The position numbers and the translations under genes are program-made. The notes beneath the pieces are model-generated. The model was not told where the DNA came from and did not search any database. It saw only the letters and a program-made list of their open reading frames with translations. Of a stretch of DNA of 64,000 bases, positions 52,053 through 59,446 are shown in pieces. Position 1 is the first letter of the stretch. Each line of letters opens with the position of its first letter. The DNA is taken from contig NZ_AP024323.1 of assembly GCF_018408855.1 (NCBI RefSeq), positions 558,001 through 622,000 of the forward strand, written 5' to 3'. The stretch is from Caballeronia sp. NK8. Lineage in GTDB: Bacteria > Pseudomonadota > Gammaproteobacteria > Burkholderiales > Burkholderiaceae.

Positions 52053-52068
52053 AGCAAGCGAGCTTGCT
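52053..52068. promoter_or_regulatory. inverted repeat AGCAAGC-GA-GCTTGCT next to a TTGACA
   Basis: Perfect 7-base arms (52053-52059 and 52062-52068) in the divergent spacer of the IclR pair and the MBL-fold gene. A consensus -35 TTGACA starts at 52070. Probably the site of one or both IclR proteins. Confidence 0.5.
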
Positions 52069-52135
52069 GTTGACAAAAATCAGCCTCAAGCCGATCATCC
52101 ACCCATCCCCACGAGAATGGAAGCGAGACACGACC

Positions 52136-53095
52136 ATGGCAAAGGCATTTGCATCGCAGGCCGATCTGGAAGAGAAGAAGATCACTTTCACGCAACTCTC
52201 CGAGAACGCCTACGCGTACACGGCGGAGGGAGACCCGAACTCCGGCGTGATCATCGGCGACGACGGCGTGCTGATCGTCGATACGACCGCCACGCCCGCG
52301 ATGGCGCAGGATCTCATCGCGAAAATCCGCAGCGTCACCGACAAGCCGATCAAATACGTCGTGCTGTCGCATTACCACGCGGTGCGCGTGCTCGGCGCGT
52401 CGGCGTATTTCGCGGAAGGCGCGCAGCAGGTCATCGCGAGCCGCGGCACGTATGAAATGATCGTCGAGCGCGGCGAGCAGGACATGAAATCGGAGATCGA
52501 GCGCTTTCCGCGCCTGTTCGCCGGCGTCGAGACGGTGCCGGGCCTCACGTGGCCGACGCTCGTCTTCGAAAAGGAAATCACGCTCTTTCTCGGCAAGCTC
52601 GAAGTGAAGATCGCGCATCTCGGCGCGGGTCACACGAAGGGCGACACGGTCGTGTGGCTGCCGTCGCAGAAGGTGCTGTTCTCGGGCGATCTCGTCGAAT
52701 ACGACGCCGCCTGCTACTGCGGCGATGCGCAACTCGCGCAATGGCCCGCGACGCTCGAAGCGCTGCGCGCGCTGAAGGCCGACAAGCTCGTGCCGGGCCG
52801 TGGCCCCGCGCTGCTTTCGCCTGAGGAAGTGGACAAGGGTCTCGACTACACGAAGGACTTCGTCACGACGCTGCTTCAGGCAGGCAAGGACGCCGTCGCC
52901 GAAAAGCTCGATCTGAAGGGCTCGATGGCGCTCACGCGCAAGTCGATGGACCCGAAGTTCGGCCACGTCTTCATCTACGAACACTGCCTGCCGTTCGACG
53001 TGTCGCGCGCCTATGACGAGGCGAGCGGCATCAGCCATCCGCGCATCTGGACGGCCGAGCGCGACAAGGACATGTGGGCCGCATTGCAGGACTGA
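52136..53095 (+). CDS. MBL-fold metallo-hydrolase-like protein with altered metal motif
   Basis: 319 residues, ATG 52136. The lactamase fold is clear: GVIIGDDGVLIVDTTATPAM, KYVVLSHYHAVRVLGASAYF, LGAGHTKGDTVVWLPSQKVL, FSGDLVEYDAACYCGD. The usual HxHxDH metal motif reads H-Y-H-A-V-R, so the Asp-His that holds the second metal is absent. The later His in GAGHTKGD and Asp in FSGDLVE remain. Family members with this change may use one metal or have lost hydrolysis. It is followed by an MFS carrier, 106 bases on, and divergent from two IclR genes, suggesting a role in breakdown of a transported acid. Confidence 0.8.
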   Translation: MAKAFASQADLEEKKITFTQLSENAYAYTAEGDPNSGVIIGDDGVLIVDTTATPAMAQDLIAKIRSVTDKPIKYVVLSHYHAVRVLGASAYFAEGAQQVIASRGTYEMIVERGEQDMKSEIERFPRLFAGVETVPGLTWPTLVFEKEITLFLGKLEVKIAHLGAGHTKGDTVVWLPSQKVLFSGDLVEYDAACYCGDAQLAQWPATLEALRALKADKLVPGRGPALLSPEEVDKGLDYTKDFVTTLLQAGKDAVAEKLDLKGSMALTRKSMDPKFGHVFIYEHCLPFDVSRAYDEASGISHPRIWTAERDKDMWAALQD

Positions 53096-53107
53096 CGCTC
53101 ATCTCTC

Positions 53108-53131
53108 GCGGCGCGTGCTGAAACGCGCCGC
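53108..53131 (+). other. hairpin between MBL-fold and MFS genes
   Basis: GCGGCGCGT (53108-53116) and ACGCGCCGC (53123-53131) form a perfect 9-bp stem with a 6-base loop. No U run; possible partial terminator or mRNA-stability element within the operon. Confidence 0.4.
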
Positions 53132-53200
53132 TCCTTCATCTCTTCAGGCAAAAAGGCGCGCTCAAGACGCCGGCCTTCTCACGCCCATCTGGAGCGAGAC

Positions 53201-54550
53201 ATGTCGAAGTCGATCAGCACGGCGGCGCTCAGCCCGAGCGCCGTCGGGGAAGCGCACGCCTTGTCCGACGATGCGCTGCTGCGCAAAGTCGCGTGGCGCA
53301 TCATTCCGTTTCTGTTCCTGTGTTACGTGGTGTCGTTTCTCGACCGGATCAATATCGGTTTCGCGCAATTGCAGATGAAGCACGATCTCGGCTTTTCCGA
53401 CGCCATGTACGGTCTGGGCGCCGCCGTGTTCTATGTCGGCTACGTGCTGTTCGAGGTGCCGAGCAATCTGCTGCTGGCGAAGTTCGGCGCGCGCCGCACG
53501 TTCACGCGCATCATGCTGCTGTGGGGCGCGGCGTCGGTGGGCATGATGTTCGTTTCGACGCCGGGGCATTTCTATCTGCTGCGCTTTCTGCTCGGCGTGT
53601 TCGAGGCGGGGTTCTTTCCCGGCATCGTGCTGTATCTGACCTACTGGTTTCCGGCGCAACGGCGCGCAGGGGTGATGTCGGTGTTCTTCGCGGGCGTCGC
53701 CGTGGCGGGCGTGTTCGGCGGACTGGTGTCCGGCTGGATCATGCGCGACATGGCGGGCGTCATGGGCCTGTTCGGCTGGCAGTGGATGTTCGCGATCGAA
53801 GGCGCGCCGGCTGTGCTGCTCGGCCTGATCGCGTTGCGCCTGCTCGTCGATGCGCCGCGCGATGCCCGCTGGCTCACGCAAGCCGAACAGGACCGGCTCG
53901 TCGCGCTGTGCGTGCAAACGGGCGATAACGCCAGTTCGCACGATCGCCGCGGCCTGCTCGACGCACTGCGCAACCCGCGCGTCTATCTCTTCGCGTTCAT
54001 CTATTTTTCGCTGACTTGCGCATCGCTGACGCTGAGCTTCTGGATGCCGCTGATGATCCGCGACTTCGGCATCACCGACGTGATGTCCGTCAGCCTCTAT
54101 ACCGTCGTGCCGAACGCGATCGGCGCGGTCGGGCTGATTCTGATCGCGCGCCATTCGGATCGCGTCGCCGAGCGGCGCAAGCACTTCGCGTGCTGCACGT
54201 TCGGCGGCGGAATCGCGCTCGCGGCGCTCACGCTGCATTTCCCGAGCTTTCCGCTGATGCTCGCGATTCTCTCGCTTGCCGCGACGCTGATTTTCGCCGC
54301 GCTGCCGATCTTCTGGGCCGTGCCCGCGAGCCATCTGCCGGGCAAGACGGCGGCGGCGGGCATCGCGTTCATCAGCAGTATCGGGATCACGAGCGGCATC
54401 GTGAGTCCTTGGGTGATCGGCCAGATTCGCACCGCGACGGGCAGCATGGATCTCGCCGTGCACCTGCTTTCGTTGCTGCTCTTCGCGAGCGGCGCCGCGC
54501 TGATGTTCGGGTTGCGCGGCGATCCTTCGTCAACGGCAAGCGCTCACTGA
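53201..54550 (+). CDS. MFS transporter, ACS family, linked to MBL-fold gene
   Basis: 449 residues, about twelve hydrophobic segments, GGAGCGAGAC before the ATG. Motifs LDRINIGFAQLQMKHDLGFS, VGYVLFEVPSNLLLAKFGAR and RFLLGVFEAGFFPGIVLYLT are those of organic-acid (ACS family) carriers, similar to but distinct from the rhamnonate carrier at 8293. Substrate unknown; likely an organic or aromatic acid handled by the MBL-fold protein. The tail overlaps the convergent 54544 gene by seven bases. Confidence 0.88.
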   Translation: MSKSISTAALSPSAVGEAHALSDDALLRKVAWRIIPFLFLCYVVSFLDRINIGFAQLQMKHDLGFSDAMYGLGAAVFYVGYVLFEVPSNLLLAKFGARRTFTRIMLLWGAASVGMMFVSTPGHFYLLRFLLGVFEAGFFPGIVLYLTYWFPAQRRAGVMSVFFAGVAVAGVFGGLVSGWIMRDMAGVMGLFGWQWMFAIEGAPAVLLGLIALRLLVDAPRDARWLTQAEQDRLVALCVQTGDNASSHDRRGLLDALRNPRVYLFAFIYFSLTCASLTLSFWMPLMIRDFGITDVMSVSLYTVVPNAIGAVGLILIARHSDRVAERRKHFACCTFGGGIALAALTLHFPSFPLMLAILSLAATLIFAALPIFWAVPASHLPGKTAAAGIAFISSIGITSGIVSPWVIGQIRTATGSMDLAVHLLSLLLFASGAALMFGLRGDPSSTASAH

Positions 54551-55029
54551 GGCACGGCGGCGGCGGCCGCCATCGCCTTGAAGTTTTCGGGTGTCGCGAA
54601 GGCGAGATATTCGGCCTGCATTTCGGGTGTGAGGAATTCGAGCATGGTCGAGTTTTCGATCCAGAACTCGATCACGTGAAAGAAGTTGGCGCCGCGCATG
54701 CAGCGCACCGCGCGCCAGCCCTCGCGTTCGCCGATCGCGATGACTTCCTCGCTGCTCAGCCTCGTCGCGATGGCCATGTGGAACGCGCTGTACTGCGGGC
54801 GCTTGAACGTGTCCGCGCCGTAGCTCACGCTGTCTTCGTGACCGCCGCCCGGCGTGATCACCTGGTCGCTCGGATACACCTCGATGATGCTGCCGCGATC
54901 GTCGCCCGCGACGGCCATCCACGCGTCGGGGAACGGAGAGAAGGGCGCGGCGAAGCCGTCCCACAGTTCGGCCAGCACATGCGCGACATGCTTCGGATCG
55001 TTGGCGGGGATGGAGGCGTGGAAGATCAT
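54544..55029 (-). CDS. hypothetical protein, VOC-like or enzyme accessory
   Basis: 161 residues, ATG 55029. FHASIPANDPKHVAHVLAEL at the start, then GDDRGSIIEVYPSDQVITPG and FHMAIATRLSSEEVIAIGER resemble glyoxalase/VOC-type topology, but the metal residues cannot be matched. The C-terminus is Ala-rich (KAMAAAAAVPQ). No leader or membrane segment. Overlaps the MFS gene end by seven bases. I do not recognise the family with confidence. Confidence 0.65.
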   Translation of the reverse strand: MIFHASIPANDPKHVAHVLAELWDGFAAPFSPFPDAWMAVAGDDRGSIIEVYPSDQVITPGGGHEDSVSYGADTFKRPQYSAFHMAIATRLSSEEVIAIGEREGWRAVRCMRGANFFHVIEFWIENSTMLEFLTPEMQAEYLAFATPENFKAMAAAAAVPQ

Positions 55030-55181
55030 CGCTGTATGCTCCGGTGGACGTGGGAGGGCGGTGCGTCGATGTCGATTCGCAGTGCTATTGTGTGCCCGGA
55101 TTCTTCCAGAGTGTATTGATATGAGTGTTTTCAAACGCGTCAGGAGTCAGCGCTAATCCGACAAACCTCGACGGCTCCGAC

Positions 55182-56051
55182 TCAGCGCGCCGACGCGAAC
55201 GCGCCGATATCCGCCGTCAACCGCGTCGCATCGCTCAGAAAGATGCCGTGCGGCGCGCCTTCGTAGACGAGCAGCCGCGCGTTCGGAATCAGGCGCGCGG
55301 TGCGTTGCGAGGTCAGTTCCAGCGGATTGGACACATCGCGGTCGCCTTGCACGATGAGCGTCGGCACGTCGATATCGCGCAATTCATTGCGGAAATCGCC
55401 GTGGTTCACCGTTTCGTTGCATGCAAATAGCGCCTGATGCGACGTGCGCAAGGCCATTTCCCGGATCCAGTCGATCATCGCCTGCGACGCACCTGGCCCG
55501 GCAAACGGCCGCGCATTCTCGGCGAGCCATTGCGGATAGTCCGTCAGCAAATCCTGTTGAAAGGAGTCGGCATAGACGCGGTCGATGCCATCGGGATTGT
55601 CCGGCGTCTTCGCGAGCATCGGCAAGGTCGACGCGACCAGCACGAGGCGCGCGACGCGCGTGCTGCCGTGACGCGTCATATAGCGCACGGCTTCGGCGCC
55701 GCCCATCGAATAGCCGACCAGCGTGATGTCGGACAGTTCGAGCGCGTCGATGAGGGCGGCGAGATCGCCGGCGAGGGTGTCGTAGTCGTAGCCGCCGCCC
55801 GGATCGCTCGACCGGCCGTGGCCGCGCCGGTCGTACGCGATGCAACGAAAGCCCGCGCGCGTGAGCGGCAGCATCTGATACGCCCACATGTCGCCCGGCA
55901 GCGAATAGCTGGGGACGAACACGATGGTGTTGCCATTGCCGGTTGCTCCTTCCGGTTGCCAGTCGCGATAAAACAGCTCGACGCCGTCGGTGGTTGCGAT
56001 GAAACCCGGGCGGGCGATCTCTGCGTTGGGGCGTTGTCGATTCACGGGCAT
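55182..56051 (-). CDS. alpha/beta hydrolase
   Basis: 289 residues, CAAGGAGACGG before the ATG. Nucleophile elbow G-Y-S-M-G-G, oxyanion region FVPSYSLPGDMWAYQ, AYDRRGHGRSSDPGGG, catalytic Asp in LIVQGDRDVSNP and His in EGAPHGIFLS give a complete triad. Similar to non-haem peroxidase and esterase groups (chloroperoxidase-like). Cytosolic; substrate unknown. Monocistronic on the reverse strand. Confidence 0.9.
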   Translation of the reverse strand: MPVNRQRPNAEIARPGFIATTDGVELFYRDWQPEGATGNGNTIVFVPSYSLPGDMWAYQMLPLTRAGFRCIAYDRRGHGRSSDPGGGYDYDTLAGDLAALIDALELSDITLVGYSMGGAEAVRYMTRHGSTRVARLVLVASTLPMLAKTPDNPDGIDRVYADSFQQDLLTDYPQWLAENARPFAGPGASQAMIDWIREMALRTSHQALFACNETVNHGDFRNELRDIDVPTLIVQGDRDVSNPLELTSQRTARLIPNARLLVYEGAPHGIFLSDATRLTADIGAFASAR

Positions 56052-56380
56052 GTCCGTCTCCTTGTCGATGAACAGTGTGACTGCATCGTCGCAGGAGGAT
56101 GTGAGCGGGACAATTACGTCGGAGGTAAAGGAGGGGGTTGCCGAATGGCGCTGATAAGATCGACTTTGCCGGCAAACGATAAGGAGACCGGTGCCATATG
56201 CAATCGCGGATTCGATTTGGGTGAGTAGTACGGAATGCGAGAAGAGCGAATATTCTCAACAATCAATTTCCTCCGGAGTGCTTCGCTTTTCGGAAGGGTC
56301 TTACCGTTGGTCGAGTCTCCTCTGCGCCTTATTGCTATAAACTCAGCGAACACTTCATATATCGGTTGCCCGAATCATCC
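56052..56380. other. 329-base spacer with a possible 27-codon ORF
   Basis: Divergent spacer between the hydrolase and the TPR/glycosyltransferase-like gene. Apart from the short ORF at 56145 with a strong ribosome-binding site, no gene, terminator or clear promoter pair was fixed. Bases 56240-56350 are AT-rich and may hold the promoter of the 56381 gene. Confidence 0.35.
56145..56228 (+). CDS. possible 27-residue small protein
   Basis: AAAGGAGGGGG (56127-56137) lies seven bases before ATG 56145, an unusually strong start signal. The product (27 residues) begins MALIRSTLPANDKETGAICN and is not hydrophobic. Length makes it impossible to judge; a leader or chance ORF are equally possible. Confidence 0.25.
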   Translation: MALIRSTLPANDKETGAICNRGFDLGE

Positions 56381-57754
56381 ATGTCTTTCGAGCCATCCGC
56401 GTCGCGGCCGGCCGCGCAGGCGGACATGAGCTTGTCGAATGCGGATCGAGCCCTGTCCTTCGCACTCGAACTTCGCCGCTCAGCCGACTGGCCTGCGCTC
56501 GAACGTTTCTGCCGCGAAGCATTGCAGCGCTTCCCGCGCGATTACGAACTGCGCTGGCAATTGAGCCATTGCCTTTGGCGACGTCATGACAGCGTGGCGT
56601 CTGAAACCGTCATGCGCGAGGCCGCCTTGCATCATCCCGACGACGGCCGCGTGACCGGCGCAATCGCGATGTATCTGATGGAGCAATCGCGTTTCGACGA
56701 GGCTGACGCGATGTATCACGCGGCGCTCGCACAGTCGCCGGATGAAAAGTGGCTCGCTGTCGATCTCGCCGATCTGGAGCTGCGCCGGGGCATGTGGCGC
56801 ACGGGCTGGGCGCGTTTCGATCGCCGGCTGGGCGGCTCGGCGCATGGCGAGAACGGCGTCGTCGCGCGCATGGAACGGGTCGGGCCGCGCTGGCGCGGTC
56901 AGCCGCTCGATGGCAAGCGTGTCGTGGTCTACAGCGAACTTGGCCTCGGCGACGATATTCAGTTCGTGCGCTACTTTCCGCGGTTCGCGGAAAGCGTGCG
57001 GAGAAACGGCGGCGAGGCGCGGCTGGCGGTGCGCGCGGATCTGTATCCGCTGATCCGGCGTTTCGTGCCGGATTGCGTCGCGCTCGAAGGATATGATTTC
57101 GGCACGGTCGATTACACCGTGGGCATGATGAGCATGCCGCTGTGGATCGGGCTGTTGCCGCATCAGGTGGAAGGCCGCGCGTATCTCGACGCCGCGCCGG
57201 AGCGCGTCGACATGTGGCGGCGCGTGCTGGCGTCGGATGGCGGGAATGCGCTGCGTGTCGGCCTCGTGTGGGCAGGCAGCCCGACGCATCGTCGCGATTC
57301 ACAGCGCAGCATGCCCATCGATGCACTTGCGCCGCTCTGGCATTTGCCGAACGTCGCGTTTTATCCGGTCGCGCCGGGCCGCGAAGCCGACATCGCCGCG
57401 ATGCGCTCGGCCGGCGCACGCATCGCCAACATTCCGGAATACCGCGAGCAGTTTCATGATTCGGCGGCGTTCGTCAGCGCGCTCGACGTGCTGGTGACCA
57501 TCGACAGCTCGCCGTTGCATCTCGGGGGCGCGCTCGGCAAGCCAGTGCTCGCGATGATCGATTGCGCGTCGCACTGGTGCTGGGGCGAAGACGAAACGCA
57601 GCCGTGGTACGACTCGGTGCGGCTCGTGCGCCAGCGCGCGCCGGGCGATTGGGCGCCGGTGGTGGACCGCGTCGGCGCGGCGCTGTCCGGGTGGCTCGTC
57701 GGACGCGCCGCGCAAGAAGATCAGCAGGCGTCCGAGCCCGTCAGTCGCGGATAA
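56381..57754 (+). CDS. TPR plus glycosyltransferase-9-like protein
   Basis: 457 residues from ATG 56381. Residues 20-130 look like TPR helices (LSFALELRRSADWPALERFC, then AMYLMEQSRFDEADAMYHAA). The rest has a GT9/heptosyltransferase-like fold: KRVVVYSELGLGDDIQFVRY, LRVGLVWAGSPTHRRDSQRS, ALDVLVTIDSSPLHLGGALG. Such proteins are common in Burkholderiaceae near flagellar or surface-glycan loci, but no such locus is here. It overlaps the convergent lipoprotein gene by 34 bases. Confidence 0.78.
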   Translation: MSFEPSASRPAAQADMSLSNADRALSFALELRRSADWPALERFCREALQRFPRDYELRWQLSHCLWRRHDSVASETVMREAALHHPDDGRVTGAIAMYLMEQSRFDEADAMYHAALAQSPDEKWLAVDLADLELRRGMWRTGWARFDRRLGGSAHGENGVVARMERVGPRWRGQPLDGKRVVVYSELGLGDDIQFVRYFPRFAESVRRNGGEARLAVRADLYPLIRRFVPDCVALEGYDFGTVDYTVGMMSMPLWIGLLPHQVEGRAYLDAAPERVDMWRRVLASDGGNALRVGLVWAGSPTHRRDSQRSMPIDALAPLWHLPNVAFYPVAPGREADIAAMRSAGARIANIPEYREQFHDSAAFVSALDVLVTIDSSPLHLGGALGKPVLAMIDCASHWCWGEDETQPWYDSVRLVRQRAPGDWAPVVDRVGAALSGWLVGRAAQEDQQASEPVSRG

Positions 57755-58185
57755 CCGGGCTGGCTCGAATCGATCGTCGTCACGCACGCGCCGTCGCTCA
57801 GTTCGAGCGGACTGTCGATGTCGCGCTTCGAGCCGTCTTTCATCTGCACGCTGTAGCGGTAGATCTTCGTCATCTGCTCCGGACTTTTCTGGAACAGGCT
57901 CGTCAGATCGAAGCCGAGGCCCACGCCGGCGCCGCCGCCATTCCAGCCATTGCCGCCGATCCCGCCGCCGCCCACGCCGAGCGTCGGTCCGGAAGACGCC
58001 GCCGCCGGGGTCGACACCGTTGTCAGATATTGCTTGCCGACGATGCGCCCGGACGCGAGCGTGCCGTCCGCCGGCAATGGCGCCGGTGCGCCCGGTCCGG
58101 TCGCGCATGCCGCGAGCATGGCCAGTGCGATGGCGGCGACGCCTGCTCGCGCCGCGCGTTGAATTGTTTTTTGATCCGATTTCAT
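57721..58185 (-). CDS. outer-membrane-type lipoprotein
   Basis: 154 residues. AGVAAIALAMLAACATG is a signal peptide with a proper lipobox LAAC. The mature protein has a glycine-rich stretch (LGVGGGGIGGNGWNGGGAG) and a C-terminal beta part (IYRYSVQMKDGSKRDIDSPL) with two Cys (GACVTTI and SDAC-end) that could pair. Function unknown. The 3' end overlaps the 56381 gene by 34 bases, tail to tail. Located downstream of the shikimate-dehydrogenase-like gene but separated by a terminator. Confidence 0.75.
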   Translation of the reverse strand: MKSDQKTIQRAARAGVAAIALAMLAACATGPGAPAPLPADGTLASGRIVGKQYLTTVSTPAAASSGPTLGVGGGGIGGNGWNGGGAGVGLGFDLTSLFQKSPEQMTKIYRYSVQMKDGSKRDIDSPLELSDGACVTTIDSSQPGYPRLTGSDAC

Positions 58186-58284
58186 TCCAGGCCTCTTGCG
58201 TGCGCCTGCACGCGTTTCATGGGCCCTCTAAGCGAGCGCGACGATTATCGAGCGCGCTCACGCCGGCGCGGTCGCCACCGTGGC

Positions 58285-58313
58285 GAAAAAACGCCGCCCT
58301 GAAAAGGACGGCG
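58285..58313 (-). terminator. rho-independent terminator after the 58455 gene
   Basis: On the reverse strand, CGCCGTCCT (58313-58305) pairs with AGGGCGGCG (58300-58292 with one G-U), followed by six T (58291-58286). Located 142 bases beyond the stop of the shikimate-dehydrogenase-like gene; it insulates the lipoprotein gene. Confidence 0.75.
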
Positions 58314-58454
58314 CTTGTCGGCGATACGCTTTGAAACCTGCGGTCCGGCGCGCTTCACGAGGGATGCAAATGCGCGGCCGGAATCATGAACGAACGCGCG
58401 TCGGGATTGAACCAGATTGGTCTGATTCATTCCGCGACGTATGGCACAGCGCCG

Positions 58455-59282
58455 TCAGTCCTTCAGCAGATACGCGACGATCGCGTCGCAGACGCGGCCG
58501 AACATCTGCGTGCCGGTGACCGTCGTACAGCCGCGCGCGCGGGCCGCTTCGATGAACGGCGTGAGCGGCGGCTTGGTCACCACGTCGCCGACGAAAGTCG
58601 TCGCGGGCAGGCGCGAGACGTCTATCGGCAACGGATCGCCGGAACGCATGCCCGCCGGCGACGCATTCACGATGAGGTCGTAGCTTTCCGCAGGCGCATC
58701 GTCGGCGACGCTCACCGCGCCGCGGCCGAGCGCAGCCAGACGCGAGGCGAGGGCGCCGGTGCGCGCGGCATCGAAATCGGCGATCGCGAGCGACGCGACG
58801 CCCGCATCGACGAGCGCGTGACCGATCGCCGATCCCGCGCCGCCCGCGCCGATCAGCAGTGCGCGCTTGCCCTTCGGCTCGCAGCCCGCGTCGCGCAACG
58901 CCGCGACCATGCCGATGCCGTCCGATGCGCCGCCGTGCCACGTGCCGTCGGCGTTGCGCTTGAGCATGTTGACCGCGCCGAGAAACGCGCCTTCGTCGGT
59001 CAGCGACTTGCAGTGCGCAGTCGCGCTGAATTTGTGCGGCACGGTGATGATCACGCCGTCGCAGTTCTGCAGGGGCGCGATGCCCGCGAAGAACGCATCC
59101 AGATTGCCGGGCGCGACGTGCGCCGGAATCACAATCGCGTCGCGGCCCGCCGCGCGCAGCGCCGCCGTGACGCCGGCTGGCGAGCGCACCTGCGCGATCG
59201 GATCGCCGACGATGAAGTACACGCGGGTTGCGCCGCTCAAGCCCGCATCCAGCGATGCGGAAAAGGAAGTGTCCTGCGCCAT
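58455..59282 (-). CDS. shikimate/quinate dehydrogenase-like enzyme
   Basis: 275 residues. NADP motif ALLIGAGGAGSAIGHALVDA; catalytic Lys in VITVPHK-type IITVPHKFSA; Asp in ASDGIGM. At the substrate loop GDPIAQVRSPAGVTAALR the first Ser of the usual SxSP is Val, while the second remains. This argues for a relative of AroE acting on another hydroxy acid, such as quinate or a non-aromatic analogue. Monocistronic with its own terminator. Not the housekeeping aroE, which would have the full SxS motif. Confidence 0.82.
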   Translation of the reverse strand: MAQDTSFSASLDAGLSGATRVYFIVGDPIAQVRSPAGVTAALRAAGRDAIVIPAHVAPGNLDAFFAGIAPLQNCDGVIITVPHKFSATAHCKSLTDEGAFLGAVNMLKRNADGTWHGGASDGIGMVAALRDAGCEPKGKRALLIGAGGAGSAIGHALVDAGVASLAIADFDAARTGALASRLAALGRGAVSVADDAPAESYDLIVNASPAGMRSGDPLPIDVSRLPATTFVGDVVTKPPLTPFIEAARARGCTTVTGTQMFGRVCDAIVAYLLKD

Positions 59283-59313
59283 GCTTCGATTGCCTCCGTG
59301 AATGTCGATTTAA

Positions 59314-59344
59314 TGAATGCTAATTGAAAATGGAACAGCATTCA
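59314..59344. promoter_or_regulatory. inverted repeat TGAATGC-N17-GCATTCA
   Basis: Arms 59314-59320 and 59338-59344 lie 31-62 bases upstream of the shikimate-dehydrogenase-like start, in AT-rich sequence. Possible operator for this gene or the SulP gene end region. Confidence 0.35.
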
Positions 59345-59446
59345 AGAAAATTGATTCCTTGTTTAAGAGGCAACTAACCGTCGATTTATTTAGCGTACAC
59401 GAACAGCAAAACCGAAAAAAGCGTCAGCAAGGAGCGCCTCCAGGTC

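Noticed and set aside
50392..52191. 599-codon reverse ORF spanning both IclR genes
   Set aside because: It shares frame with the downstream IclR only; the upstream half is an out-of-frame reading of the other IclR, whose own frame has intact motifs and an ATGA junction.
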